Assembly (NCBI RefSeq): GCF_002028455.1
Contig: NZ_MWUM01000010.1
Location: forward strand, 116,424 to 180,423
Direction: 5' to 3'
DNA from: Zoogloea sp. LCSB751
GTDB lineage: Bacteria > Pseudomonadota > Gammaproteobacteria > Burkholderiales > Rhodocyclaceae
Length of the DNA stretch: 64,000 nucleotides
Below are positions 16,734 to 26,077 of this stretch, piece by piece. Positions within the stretch are counted from its first letter, which is position 1, and every line of letters begins with the position of its first letter. Both the position numbers and the translations under genes were made by a program. The notes below the pieces were generated by a model, which was not told the origin of the DNA, made no database searches, and was given only the letters and a program-made list of their open reading frames with translations.

Positions 16734-17512
16734 AGCGCCTGGCCGGACGGGTAGTGCTGGTGACCGGCGCGGCACGCGGCATGGGCGCGACGATGGCGCG
16801 CCTGTTCCACGCCGAAGGGGCCAGCGTGGTGATTGCCGACATCCTCGATGCCGATGGCGCGGCGCTGGCCGATGAACTTGGCGACGGCGCGCTGTTCCAG
16901 CATCTCGATGTGACGGAGGAGGCCGACTGGCAGCGCGTCGTCAGCGACGTGCTGGAGTGCTGGGGCAGCATCGACGGGCTGGTCAACAACGCCGGCATCA
17001 ACTTCTCGGAAACCCTGGCCAAGACCGGCCTGGCGGACTTCCGCCGGGTGGTGGACGTGAACCTGGTGGGGCCCTTCCTCGGCATCAAGCACGTGGGGCC
17101 GGCGATGGCGGCCCGCGGCTACGGGCGCATCGTCAACATCTCGTCGATCGGCGGCATGACGGCCTGGAACTCGATGGGCGCCTACTGCGCCAGCAAGTGG
17201 GGCTTGCGCGGCCTCAGCCGGGTGGCGGCGCTGGAGCTGGGCCAGCGCGGCGTGCGGGTCAATTCGATCCATCCGGGCGGCATCGACACCAGCATGGGCA
17301 GCATGTTCGACGGCGACACCGACGCCCTCGACAAGGCCTACCGCAGCCAGCCGGTGCCGCGCATCGGCCGGCCCATCGAGATCGCCCGCATGGCGCTGTT
17401 CCTGCTCGGCGAGGAAGCCTCCTACGTGTGCGGCGCCGAGATGGTGGTGGATGGCGGCAATCTGGCCGGTCGCTACTTCGACGGCCTGCCCGGCGCTCCG
17501 GCCACTACCTGA
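16730..17512 (+). CDS. Short-chain dehydrogenase/reductase (SDR)
   Basis: A 260-residue classical SDR resembling 3-alpha/20-beta-hydroxysteroid dehydrogenases: TGAARGMGATMARLF (residues 13-27), ADILD favouring NAD, NNAGINF, NISSIGGM, catalytic YCASKWGLRG and HPGGIDTSM. The start overlaps the flavoprotein stop, so it is translationally coupled. It closes the GMC-MDR-flavoprotein-SDR operon and probably interconverts a ring hydroxyl and ketone so that the flavoprotein can act on the ketone. The steroid-like assignment rests on motif resemblance only. Confidence 0.88.
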   Translation: MKRLAGRVVLVTGAARGMGATMARLFHAEGASVVIADILDADGAALADELGDGALFQHLDVTEEADWQRVVSDVLECWGSIDGLVNNAGINFSETLAKTGLADFRRVVDVNLVGPFLGIKHVGPAMAARGYGRIVNISSIGGMTAWNSMGAYCASKWGLRGLSRVAALELGQRGVRVNSIHPGGIDTSMGSMFDGDTDALDKAYRSQPVPRIGRPIEIARMALFLLGEEASYVCGAEMVVDGGNLAGRYFDGLPGAPATT

Positions 17513-17564
17513 TCCGGTAGTTGTGGGCGACGGCCGAACGGACGATACTGCGGCCTACATAAAA

Positions 17565-17584
17565 AACAAACAGTCCTGATCATA
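17565..17584. promoter_or_regulatory. Operator-like motif, site B (half site)
   Basis: AACAAACAG-TC-CTGATCATA. The left half matches 8 of 9 to the recurring motif, while the right half is weak (4 of 9). It lies 13 bp before the Rieske gene start and overlaps the region just before its AAGGAG ribosome site. Confidence 0.4.
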
Positions 17585-17596
17585 AGGAGCGAGACA

Positions 17597-18802
17597 ATGG
17601 ACAACGTTCAGGTTTACAAGGATCTCATCAAGCGCATGCTGGCCCTCGTCGATGCCGGCACCACCGACAGCGCCGCCGGTGCCTACCGCCAGCCGTCGTC
17701 GGTGTATACCGACCCGGCCCTGTTCGAGCGGGAAAAGGCCACCATCTTCAAGGACGAGCCGCAGTTCGTGTGCTTCTCCAGCGACCTGCCGGAGAAAGGC
17801 AGCTACTACACCTTCGACGACCTCGGCGTGCCGGTGCTGCTGACCCGCGACAACGAAGGCAAGGTCAATGCCTTCCTCAACGCCTGTACCCACCGCGCCG
17901 CGCGCCTGAAGGACGGCTGCGGCAAGACTGCCTCGCTGGCCTGCCCCTACCACAACTGGGGCTTCGACCTGAAAGGCAAGCTGCGCGCGGTGTGGGAGGA
18001 AAAGAGCTTCGGCAGCATCGAGAAATCCCTGTACGACCTGGTGCGCCTGCCGGTCGAGGAAAAGTACGGGATGATCTTCGCCGGCATGCACCCGGACGTG
18101 AAGGTCTCGGTGGACGAGATCCTCGGCGACATGGCACCGGTCTTCGAGATGTGGGACCTGGGCTCCCTCGGCTACGTCGCCCAGCACGAGTGGAAGCTGC
18201 AGACCAACTGGAAGCTGGCGCTGGACACCTTCTGCGAGGGCTACCACTTCCTGGCCCTGCACAAGAACACCCTTGGCGGCATCTCCATCGGCAATACCTC
18301 GGCCTTCGACACCTTCGGTCCCGAAGGGCGCAACCACCGCCTGGCCTTCCCCAACGAGAGCATCAAGCGCCTGAAAGAGATCCCCGAGTCCGAATGGACG
18401 CTGGACATCTTCAACGACTTCCAGCTGGTGCACTTCATCTACCCCAACACCTCGTTGCTGGTGTCGCCGGTGTCGGTGGAGTTCTTCAAGCTCTACCCGG
18501 GCGACAAGCCCGGCGAGCACCGCACCATCTACCGCAGCTATGTGCGCCAGGGCGGCGACAAGGGCTGGGACGGCAACACGCCGCAGGAGCACTTCGAGTT
18601 CATCTGCAAAGTGGTGGACGAGGAGGACTACTGGGTGTCCACCAACGTGATGAAGAACCTCAACGCCGGCATGCTGCGTTACAGCACCTTCGGCGCCAAC
18701 GAGCCGGCCCTGCAGAACATGCACCAGGCCTTCCTGCGCGGCATCGGCGAGGTGCCGGTCGAAGCGCCGCCGACCAAGGTGGGTGTGACGGCGGGCTGCT
18801 GA
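17597..18802 (+). CDS. Rieske non-haem iron oxygenase, alpha subunit
   Basis: A 401-residue Rieske oxygenase. Ligands are C97-x-H99 (CTHRAARL) and C116-x2-H119 (CPYHNW). The catalytic region is TNWKLALDTFCEGYHFLALH at about residues 203-222. It forms a third subgroup, distinct from those at 507/44808 and 6542. It stands alone after its own 84-bp promoter region with operator site B and an AAGGAGC ribosome site, and is closed by a good terminator at 18826-18880. Redox partners are not adjacent. Confidence 0.9.
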   Translation: MDNVQVYKDLIKRMLALVDAGTTDSAAGAYRQPSSVYTDPALFEREKATIFKDEPQFVCFSSDLPEKGSYYTFDDLGVPVLLTRDNEGKVNAFLNACTHRAARLKDGCGKTASLACPYHNWGFDLKGKLRAVWEEKSFGSIEKSLYDLVRLPVEEKYGMIFAGMHPDVKVSVDEILGDMAPVFEMWDLGSLGYVAQHEWKLQTNWKLALDTFCEGYHFLALHKNTLGGISIGNTSAFDTFGPEGRNHRLAFPNESIKRLKEIPESEWTLDIFNDFQLVHFIYPNTSLLVSPVSVEFFKLYPGDKPGEHRTIYRSYVRQGGDKGWDGNTPQEHFEFICKVVDEEDYWVSTNVMKNLNAGMLRYSTFGANEPALQNMHQAFLRGIGEVPVEAPPTKVGVTAGC

Positions 18803-18825
18803 GCCGCCGCTTTCCGACTTGCGGG

Positions 18826-18880
18826 CGGAGGGAGCGTCGCCGGGGTTTGAGCCCCGGGGCGGTCCCTCCGTTTTCCTTTT
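18826..18880 (+). terminator. Intrinsic terminator
   Basis: Arms CGGAGGGA (18826-18833) and TCCCTCCG (18863-18870) enclose a second GC-rich stem with CCGGGG/CCCCGG. The hairpin is followed by TTTTCCTTTT. It closes the Rieske gene ending at 18802. Confidence 0.85.
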
Positions 18881-18889
18881 GGGGCGGCG

Positions 18890-19216
18890 TCAGTCGTCGC
18901 GGGCGATCAGCGCGTCGCGGCGCTCGCGCAGGCCTGCGGGCATCGACAGGGTCTCCCGGTCCCAGCCTTCCAGTTCCAGCACCTGGCGGAGGCAGTCCTC
19001 CATCAACTGGTGTGCCTGGACGGCGGCGTCGGCGATGGTGCGATGGACGATCGGCGCCGTGTCGCTGCTCTCGAGGCAGCGGCGCTGGTAGCGGATCAGG
19101 TCGCGCAGGTGGAAGAGTTCCGCCGCCACCTGACCGGGGCAGGCGCACATGTACAAGGCGGCCTCATCGACGATCTTTTCCAGTTCGTCATCTCGAAATT
19201 GGTTTTGCAGATCCAT
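18890..19216 (-). CDS. Small conserved-looking protein of unknown function
   Basis: A 108-residue, acidic, helix-rich protein with no signal peptide or membrane segment. It contains ALYMCACPGQVAAELFHLRD and ends LRERRDALIARDD. I do not recognise the family. The two Cys in the CAC stretch are not a recognisable metal site. The start is placed at 19216, but no clear ribosome site precedes it and a TGACG repeat overlaps the start region, so the N terminus is uncertain. It is divergent from the hybrid kinase at 19481, a weak hint of a linked signalling role. Confidence 0.6.
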   Translation of the reverse strand: MDLQNQFRDDELEKIVDEAALYMCACPGQVAAELFHLRDLIRYQRRCLESSDTAPIVHRTIADAAVQAHQLMEDCLRQVLELEGWDRETLSMPAGLRERRDALIARDD

Positions 19217-19235
19217 GACGTGACGTGACGTGACG
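19216..19235. repeat. Four tandem TGACG repeats
   Basis: TGACG occurs four times in a row, touching the start codon of the small minus-strand gene. Changes in copy number would alter the spacing or frame of its leader, but there is no evidence that this happens. Confidence 0.6.
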
Positions 19236-19480
19236 ATCGAAGGTGGATGGAAAGGCCCATTCCGTGCGGCATGGCCTACGCTGGAATTGTCGCTGCAGCA
19301 GGGAGCGCTGGCAAAAAAATGTTGCTGCCCGCCCGTTTGTGACGTGCCGCATAGCGTTGGCCGCACGGCTGGGCGAGTCTTCCTGCACATTGGATGTGGG
19401 ATTGGCCGCTTCCACCCTTTTCCCGCTCCACCTGTCCGGGGTGCAGGAGCGCGGCGGCAGTGGCCCAGGAGTGACGCGAC

Positions 19481-22400
19481 GTGTCGATGTATCTGCGAGT
19501 TGGCGTCTGGAAGGAGGCGTTTGCGGTCCTGCCGCTGAAGATCAAGGCCGCCTTGTTGTCGGTGCTGGTCTTCACGGCTGGGATCGGTGCGCTGGCCTGG
19601 CATGTGACCAGCGGTCTGCGTGAGGACTTCGAAGCCCTGATCGGCCATGAGCAGGCCACCGCGGCGAGCTTCCTGGCGCGCACGCTGGACGCGGAGCTGC
19701 GCTTCCGCCTCGACACGCTCAACGTGATGGCCGAACACGTCGCCGCCCTGCCGGACCCCTCTCCCCGCGCGGTGCAGGACTACCTGCTGACCCAGCCGAT
19801 GGCCAACCGCCTGTTCACCCGCGATGTGTACGTGATCTGGCATGACGGGGTGCGCATCGCGGAGAGCCCGGTGCGCGGCCATGTGGGCAGCCAGTACCGG
19901 GATGCGGCGTATTTCGGCAGCCTGATGGAGCGCCGCAAGCCGGTGATCCGCGCGTGGTTCGGACGTTTCGCGCGGCAGCCGGTGCTGCTGGTCGCGGTGC
20001 CGATCATCGACCGCAACGGCCGCCTGCTCGGCGCCGTGTGCGGAGCCGAACTGATCGAGAAGGGCAGCCATTTCCACCTCAGCGAGGAGGCTCGCAACGG
20101 GCAGACCGGCGGTTTTCACGTGTATGCCCTCGAGCAGCGCATCTTCGCGGCCAGCACGGACCCGAGCCGGGTCCTGCGCCCGCTGCCGGCGGCCGGCGTC
20201 AACCCGCTGCTCGACCGCCGCCTGGAGGGTTACCTCGGGCCCGGGCGGACGGTGGACTCGAAAGGGGTGGACCTGATCAGTGCCGCGGCGCCGGTGATGG
20301 AGGGGCAGTGGCTGGTAGTGTCCTACCTGCCGACCGCCGAAGCCTTCGGGCCGCTGCAGGCGGCGATCGCCCGCATCTATGGCGGTGCGGTGCTGGCTGT
20401 ATTGCTGTCCGGGCTGCTGATCTGGTTCGGCCTGCGCCGGGCGCTGGCGCCCCTCGAACGGGCGACGCAGCGGATCGGCGAGTCCGTCGCCGGCGATCTG
20501 CCGGCCCTGCACCTGGAAGAGGAAGGCAGCCGCGAAATCCGCCTGCTGCTGCGCAACTTCAATGTGATGCAGGCACAGGTCGCCGGGCAGAAGGACTTCA
20601 TCAGCAAGGAGCGGGATCGCCTGGAACGGGAGGTGTCGGTGCGCACCGCCGAACTGCGGAGCGCCAATGCCGCGCTGAGCCAGCGTTCGGTGGAAGTGGA
20701 GGATCTCTACAACCGGGCGCCCTGCGGCTACCACTCGGTGGACCGCAACGGCGTCTTCCTGCGCATCAACGACACCGAGCTGGAGTGGCTGGGCTACCGG
20801 CGCGAGGAGGTGGTCGGCAAGCTGCGCCTGACCGACGTCCTCACCACCGAGCTGGCCCAGCGCTTCGACGAATCTTTCGCGCAGTTCCTGCGGGACGGTT
20901 GTGTGCAGGACCTGGAATTGGAGCTGCGCGGCAAGGACGGCGGCACGATGGCGGTGCTGGTCAATTCGACAGCGATCTGCGACAGGGTGGGGCACTTCGT
21001 GGCGTCCCGCACCACGGTCTTCGACAACCGCCAGCGCAAGGCGCTGGAGCTGGCGCTGCGCAAGAGCGAGGCCCTGCTGCACGGGGTGCTCGACAACGTG
21101 CCGGCATTGATCGCCTACTGGAATCGGGATCTGCGCAACGAGTTCGCCAACCACGCCTTCGAGGCCATGTTCGGGCTCCGTCCGCCGGAGGTGAAGGGGC
21201 TGCACCTCCGGCAGGTGATCGGCGCCGAAGCCTTCGAGATGACCCGTCCCCACCTGGACGCCGTGCTGCGTGGGGAAGGGCGCGCCTTCGAGCGCCCGCT
21301 GGTGGACGTACGCGGCGTGCGGCGGTGGACGCAGGTGCAATACATCCCCGACTACGAGGAGGGGGTCGTGCGCGGCTTCTTCGCGCTGGCCTCGGACATC
21401 ACCGCGGCCAAGGAGAAGGAGCGCGAGATCGAGGCATTGAACGAGGAACTGGCCCGCCGCGCCGACGAGGCGGAGGGCGCGACCCGCGCCAAGAGCGTGT
21501 TCCTCGCCAACATGAGCCACGAGATCCGCACCCCGATGAATGCCATCATCGGCCTCTCCCACGCGCTGCGCCGTACCGGCATGGATGCCGCGCAGGCCGG
21601 CATGCTGGACAAGATCCTCGGCTCTGCCGACCACTTGCTGGGGGTCATCAACGACATCCTGGACATCTCCAAGATCGAGGCCGACAAGCTGGTCCTGGAG
21701 CGCGCCGATTTCGAGTTCGACGCAATCCTGGCGCGGCTGCGCTCGATGCTCGGTGAGCGCCTGCGGGAGAAGGGCCTCGAACTGGCCTTCGATGTGCCGG
21801 CCGGGCTGGGCTGGCTCAACGGCGACGCGGTGCGCCTGAGCCAGGCCCTGCTCAACTACCTCGGCAACGCGGTGAAATTCACCGAACAGGGCGGTATCAC
21901 CTTGCGCGTGAGGGTCGTGGAGGAGGGCATCGAAGGCCTGCTGCTGCGCTTCGACGTGGTGGACACCGGCATCGGCATTTCCGCCGAGGCGCTGCCGCGC
22001 CTGTTCATGGCCTTCGAACAGGCCGACGACTCGACGACCCGCCGCTACGGCGGCACCGGCCTGGGCCTGGCGATCACCCGCCGTCTGGCCCGCCTGATGG
22101 GCGGAGAGGCCGGTGTCAGCAGCACGCCGGGGGTCGGCAGCACTTTCTGGCTCAGCGCGCGTTTCCGCCGGGCCCAGCCCCCGGCTGCGCGGGACCCGGC
22201 CCGGTCCGCCGCCGACAGCCTGCCGGCCGACACCATCCTGCGCCGCGATCATGCCGGCGCGCGCATTCTGCTGGTGGAGGACGAGCCCCTCAACCAGGAA
22301 GTGGCGCGCTTCTTCCTCGACGAATGCGGTCTGCAGACGACCACCGTCGGCGATGGCGCGGAAGCGGTGGCGCGGATCACCGTCGAGGACTTCGATCTGG

Positions 22401-22624
22401 TCCTGATGGACATGCAGATGCCGGTGATGGATGGCCTCGAAGCGACCCGCCGTATCCGCCTGCTGCCGGGCAAGGCCAAGCTGCCGGTGCTGGCGATGAC
22501 TGCCAACGCCTTCGCCGAGGACCGCCGGCACTGCCTCGCCGCCGGCATGAACGATTTCGTCGCCAAGCCGGTCGAGCCGGCGGCGTTCTACGCGGTGCTG
22601 CTGCGCTGGCTGGAAGCGCGCTGA
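19481..22624 (+). CDS. Membrane hybrid sensor histidine kinase (dCache-HAMP-PAS-PAS-HK-REC)
   Basis: A 1047-residue hybrid kinase. Membrane segment 1 lies at about residues 17-40. A periplasmic double-Cache-type sensor follows to about 300, with segment 2 at about 300-320. Then come a HAMP linker, two PAS-like domains (about 405-520 and 530-650), and a HisKA domain with phospho-acceptor H680 in [13 protein letters not shown]. The ATPase domain has [16 protein letters not shown] and GGTGLGLAI. The C-terminal receiver has D977 in [11 protein letters not shown]. Cache domains usually bind small carboxylates, amino acids or similar ligands. No output regulator gene is adjacent. A start at 19487 (second Met) is also possible. 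Confidence 0.9.
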   Translation: MSMYLRVGVWKEAFAVLPLKIKAALLSVLVFTAGIGALAWHVTSGLREDFEALIGHEQATAASFLARTLDAELRFRLDTLNVMAEHVAALPDPSPRAVQDYLLTQPMANRLFTRDVYVIWHDGVRIAESPVRGHVGSQYRDAAYFGSLMERRKPVIRAWFGRFARQPVLLVAVPIIDRNGRLLGAVCGAELIEKGSHFHLSEEARNGQTGGFHVYALEQRIFAASTDPSRVLRPLPAAGVNPLLDRRLEGYLGPGRTVDSKGVDLISAAAPVMEGQWLVVSYLPTAEAFGPLQAAIARIYGGAVLAVLLSGLLIWFGLRRALAPLERATQRIGESVAGDLPALHLEEEGSREIRLLLRNFNVMQAQVAGQKDFISKERDRLEREVSVRTAELRSANAALSQRSVEVEDLYNRAPCGYHSVDRNGVFLRINDTELEWLGYRREEVVGKLRLTDVLTTELAQRFDESFAQFLRDGCVQDLELELRGKDGGTMAVLVNSTAICDRVGHFVASRTTVFDNRQRKALELALRKSEALLHGVLDNVPALIAYWNRDLRNEFANHAFEAMFGLRPPEVKGLHLRQVIGAEAFEMTRPHLDAVLRGEGRAFERPLVDVRGVRRWTQVQYIPDYEEGVVRGFFALASDITAAKEKEREIEALNEELARRADEAEGATRAKSVFLANMSHEIRTPMNAIIGLSHALRRTGMDAAQAGMLDKILGSADHLLGVINDILDISKIEADKLVLERADFEFDAILARLRSMLGERLREKGLELAFDVPAGLGWLNGDAVRLSQALLNYLGNAVKFTEQGGITLRVRVVEEGIEGLLLRFDVVDTGIGISAEALPRLFMAFEQADDSTTRRYGGTGLGLAITRRLARLMGGEAGVSSTPGVGSTFWLSARFRRAQPPAARDPARSAADSLPADTILRRDHAGARILLVEDEPLNQEVARFFLDECGLQTTTVGDGAEAVARITVEDFDLVLMDMQMPVMDGLEATRRIRLLPGKAKLPVLAMTANAFAEDRRHCLAAGMNDFVAKPVEPAAFYAVLLRWLEAR

Positions 22625-22640
22625 CTCCGGGGTTCCCGTT

Positions 22641-22660
22641 GGGGCGAATTCATTCGCCCC
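22641..22660. repeat. Dispersed palindrome GGGGCGAATTCATTCGCCCC
   Basis: A single copy of the 20-base unit that forms the arms of the 12424-12490 element. It lies 17 bp after the hybrid kinase stop and may act as its 3' hairpin. Confidence 0.75.
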
Positions 22661-22691
22661 CACAGGCAAGCAGCCGGCTGGCGGGTGCCGG

Positions 22692-22707
22692 ATTGAATGC
22701 ATACAAT
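22692..22707. promoter_or_regulatory. MocR-type palindrome, copy 1
   Basis: ATTGAATGCATACAAT, one mismatch pair away from the perfect palindrome ATTGTATGCATACAAT at 24417-24432. It lies 29 bp before the MocR start codon, consistent with autoregulation. Confidence 0.65.
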
Positions 22708-22735
22708 CTCCGCCTTGCCTACCTGAATTGATTCC

Positions 22736-24133
22736 ATGGCACCCAGAACCCTGGCGTGGACGCCCCTCGCCCTCGACCCGGCCAAGCCCGCCTACATCGC
22801 CATCGCCGACGCCATTGCCGGCGACATCCGCGACGGACGCCTGGCACCGGACACCCAGCTGCCGCCGCAGCGCCAGCTGGCCCATGTGCTGGGCCTCAAC
22901 TTCACGACCATCAGCCGGGCCTACGCCGAGGCGCAGCGCCGTGGCCTGCTCGGCGCGCGGGTCGGGCAGGGCACTTTCGTGCGGCCGGAGGCCTGCCCGC
23001 GGGTCCGCCACAGCGCGGCCCGGGCGCGCCTGATCGACATGTCGATGAACCTGCCGCCGGAGCCCGACCAACCCGAGCTGCTGGCCCGCATGGAGACCGG
23101 CCTGCGCGGGCTGTGCGGCGACATCAACTCCCTGCTGCGCTACCAGCCCTTCGGCGGCAGCCCCGAGGACCGGGAGGCCGCTGTGCATTGGCTGGCGCGG
23201 CGCGGCATCGCGACGAGCATCGACAAGGTGCTGGTGTGTCCGGGCACCCACAGCGTGCTCAACGCGCTGCTGAGCACCCTGGTCGGCAGCGGCGGCGGCC
23301 GCGTGTGCTGCGACAACATCACCTATCCGGGCATCCGCGCGCTGGCGGCGATCCACGGCGTCAGCCTGCTCGGTCTGCCGTCCGACGCGGACGGCATCCT
23401 GCCCGACGCCTTCGAGCGCTGCTGCCGCGACAACCAGCCGGCGGCCCTGTACATCAACCCGACGATCCACAACCCGACCACCACCACGATGTCCGCCGGG
23501 CGCCGCGAGGCGATCGCCGAGATCGCCGCGCGCCACCATGTGGCGGTGATCGAGGACGATCCCTACGGCCTGCTGCCGGAGGCGCCGCCACCGAGCTTCA
23601 AGACCCTGCTGCCGGAGCTCACCTACCACGTCTGCGGCCTGTCCAAGACCGTCGGCGCCGGCCTGCGGGTGGCCTACCTGGCGCTGCCGGACGCCCGCCA
23701 GCTGCCGCGGGTCAGCGGCATCCTGCGCGCGGTGTCGGTGATGACGCCGCCGATCTCGACGGCCATCGCCACCGAATGGGTGCTCGATGGCACCGCCGAG
23801 CAACTGGTCCGCTTCATCCGTGAGGAGTCGCGGGTGCGCCAGCAGCTGGCCGCGGCGGCCCTCGGCCCGACTGCCTTCCAGGCCTCGCCCGACGGCTTCC
23901 ACCTGTGGCTGCCGCTGCCGGAAGGCTGGAGCCGGGTCAGCTTTGCGACCCACCTGCGTAACAGCGGCATCGGCGTGGTGACCAGCGACGCCTTCCTGGT
24001 CGGCGGCGCGGCGGTGGAGGCGGTCCGCATCTGCCTCGGCGGCACGGCCAGCCGCGACGACGTGCAGCACGCCATGGAGCTGGTCGGTGCCGCCCTGTCC
24101 CACCCGCCGGCGATCTACTCCTCCATCGTCTGA
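22736..24133 (+). CDS. MocR-family regulator (GntR HTH fused to aminotransferase domain)
   Basis: A 465-residue regulator. The N-terminal GntR winged helix spans about residues 15-85 (PAYIAIADAIAGDIRDGRLA, LPPQRQLAHVLGLNFTTISR). The rest is a fold-type I aminotransferase domain whose PLP lysine is K304 in GLSKTVGAGLRVAYL, with DDPYGLL upstream. MocR proteins use PLP or an amino compound as effector rather than acting as transaminases. A palindrome shared with two sites in the downstream control region suggests that it regulates itself and the Nit1 cluster, whose first gene starts 425 bp downstream. Whether it activates or represses is unknown. Confidence 0.88.
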   Translation: MAPRTLAWTPLALDPAKPAYIAIADAIAGDIRDGRLAPDTQLPPQRQLAHVLGLNFTTISRAYAEAQRRGLLGARVGQGTFVRPEACPRVRHSAARARLIDMSMNLPPEPDQPELLARMETGLRGLCGDINSLLRYQPFGGSPEDREAAVHWLARRGIATSIDKVLVCPGTHSVLNALLSTLVGSGGGRVCCDNITYPGIRALAAIHGVSLLGLPSDADGILPDAFERCCRDNQPAALYINPTIHNPTTTTMSAGRREAIAEIAARHHVAVIEDDPYGLLPEAPPPSFKTLLPELTYHVCGLSKTVGAGLRVAYLALPDARQLPRVSGILRAVSVMTPPISTAIATEWVLDGTAEQLVRFIREESRVRQQLAAAALGPTAFQASPDGFHLWLPLPEGWSRVSFATHLRNSGIGVVTSDAFLVGGAAVEAVRICLGGTASRDDVQHAMELVGAALSHPPAIYSSIV

Positions 24134-24267
24134 ATCCCCTTGCCTGCCGCGGACGCGCCAGCGTCCCGGCGGGGCGGACCATCCGCTGTCCGTCCAGATA
24201 ACTCTTCTCCACGCCGTCTCCGCTTCCTGCAGGCCGCTGGACGCGGACAAAATCCACGCGATTGAAG

Positions 24268-24283
24268 ATTGTATGCATTCAAT
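24268..24283. promoter_or_regulatory. MocR-type palindrome, copy 2
   Basis: ATTGTATGCATTCAAT, one mismatch pair from the perfect form, 149 bp upstream of copy 3. The pair could allow looping by a dimeric regulator. Confidence 0.65.
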
Positions 24284-24286
24284 GCA

Positions 24287-24334
24287 TGCACGCCGCGGGT
24301 GCGCGCGGCGTCGCCGATGCACTGGCCAAGTGCG
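24287..24334. promoter_or_regulatory. Two NtrC-like enhancer sites
   Basis: TGCACG-CCGCG-GGTGCG (24287-24303) matches 10 of 12 and TGCACT-GGCCA-AGTGCG (24318-24334) matches 9 of 12 to the NtrC consensus TGCACC-N5-GGTGCA. Their starts are 31 bp apart, about three helical turns, and they lie 110-160 bp upstream of the sigma54 -24 element. This is the classical enhancer layout. Assignment is by pattern only. Confidence 0.55.
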
Positions 24335-24410
24335 TTGATCCACCAGCCTTTTTCTGCTGCCGGGCGGCGCCCCGCGGTCACCCTCGAAACCCAAGAAAAT
24401 GATTATTCGT

Positions 24411-24438
24411 ACTTTTATTGTATGCATACAATAAAAGT
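24411..24438. promoter_or_regulatory. Perfect 28-bp palindrome, MocR-type copy 3
   Basis: The 28 bases 24411-24438 are perfectly self-complementary, with core ATTGTATGCATACAAT at 24417-24432 and ACTTTT/AAAAGT outer arms. It ends seven bases before the -24 element of the sigma54 promoter, so bound protein could contact or block the polymerase. Confidence 0.8.
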
Positions 24439-24445
24439 AAATTGA

Positions 24446-24461
24446 TGGCACGCCTGTTGCT
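24446..24461 (+). promoter_or_regulatory. Sigma54 (RpoN) -24/-12 promoter of the Nit1 cluster
   Basis: TGGCACGCCTGTTGCT matches the sigma54 consensus TGGCACG-N4-TTGCW at every defined position, with exact GG-to-GC spacing. The predicted transcription start is about 24472, giving an 87-base leader to the first Nit1 gene. The upstream NtrC-like sites and the nitrogen-starvation gene families downstream agree with it. Confidence 0.82.
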
Positions 24462-24471
24462 GAATTGATGC

Positions 24472-24529
24472 TGCGCACCACCGGCGGCAGACATCGGCCC
24501 AGACGTCCATGACACCCCGGCGGTGCGCA
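24472..24529 (+). promoter_or_regulatory. 5' leader stem-loop of the Nit1 transcript
   Basis: TGCGCACC-A-CCGG (24472-24484) pairs with CCGG-C-GGTGCGCA (24517-24529), giving 12 base pairs with one mismatch and a 32-base loop. The stem begins at the start predicted from the sigma54 element and ends 15 bases before the ribosome site at 24545. It could stabilise the 5' end or regulate translation. Confidence 0.5.
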
Positions 24530-24558
24530 TCTCAAATCCCAACCATGAGGAATCTGAC

Positions 24559-25041
24559 ATGCCCGCTGTGACCCTGCCCTCCCATACCGCCGGTGATTTC
24601 TTCGTCGACTACGAAGAGAAGGTTTTCGAGGACGTGAAGGCCGAACCCGGCCAGAAAGCCCTCGTCACCTTCCACACCGTCGCTTTCGAAGGCTCCATCG
24701 GCCTGGTGAACCTGCTGCAGGCCACCCGCCTGCTGCGCAAGGGCTTCGACACCACCATCCTCCTCTACGGCCCGGGCGTCACCCTCGGCCTGCAGCGCGG
24801 CTTCCCGCGCCTTGGCGACGAGGCCTTCCCGGGCCACCTGGCGATCAACAAGCAGCTCGCCAAGTTCATCGAGGAGGGCGGCAAGGTCTACGCGTGCCGC
24901 TTCGCGCTGCAGGCCTTGTACGGCCACGGCGAGCCCTCGCTGATCCCCGGCATCCGCCCGATCAGCCCGCTCGACGTGATGGACATCCAGCTCCTGCACA
25001 AGCGCGACAACGCCTTCGTCATCAACAGCTGGACGCTCTGA
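24559..25041 (+). CDS. MSMEG_0572/Sll0783-family nitrogen starvation response protein
   Basis: A 160-residue protein matching the family that opens Nit1 clusters: [20 protein letters not shown], a DsrE-like [19 protein letters not shown] stretch, and the C-terminal [20 protein letters not shown]. The homologue sll0783 in Synechocystis is known as a nitrogen-starvation-induced gene. Its biochemical role is unknown. The ATG at 24559 follows ATGAGG at 24545-24550. It is the first gene after the sigma54 promoter, and nitrilase follows 22 bases downstream. Confidence 0.88.
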   Translation: MPAVTLPSHTAGDFFVDYEEKVFEDVKAEPGQKALVTFHTVAFEGSIGLVNLLQATRLLRKGFDTTILLYGPGVTLGLQRGFPRLGDEAFPGHLAINKQLAKFIEEGGKVYACRFALQALYGHGEPSLIPGIRPISPLDVMDIQLLHKRDNAFVINSWTL

Positions 25042-25063
25042 GCGCCACGCCGAGGAGATGAGC

Positions 25064-26077
<1,014 letters not shown>

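Noticed and set aside
22736..24133. A free-standing aminotransferase enzyme
   Set aside because: The N-terminal GntR helix-turn-helix and the palindrome before the gene identify it as a MocR-type regulator.
18890..24535. A very long minus-strand open frame (about 1,880 codons) across the hybrid kinase and MocR genes
   Set aside because: It is a shadow of GC-rich plus-strand codons: it runs antisense to recognisable kinase, receiver and aminotransferase motifs and has low-complexity His/Ala/Gln/Arg composition. Only its last 108 codons look like a real gene.
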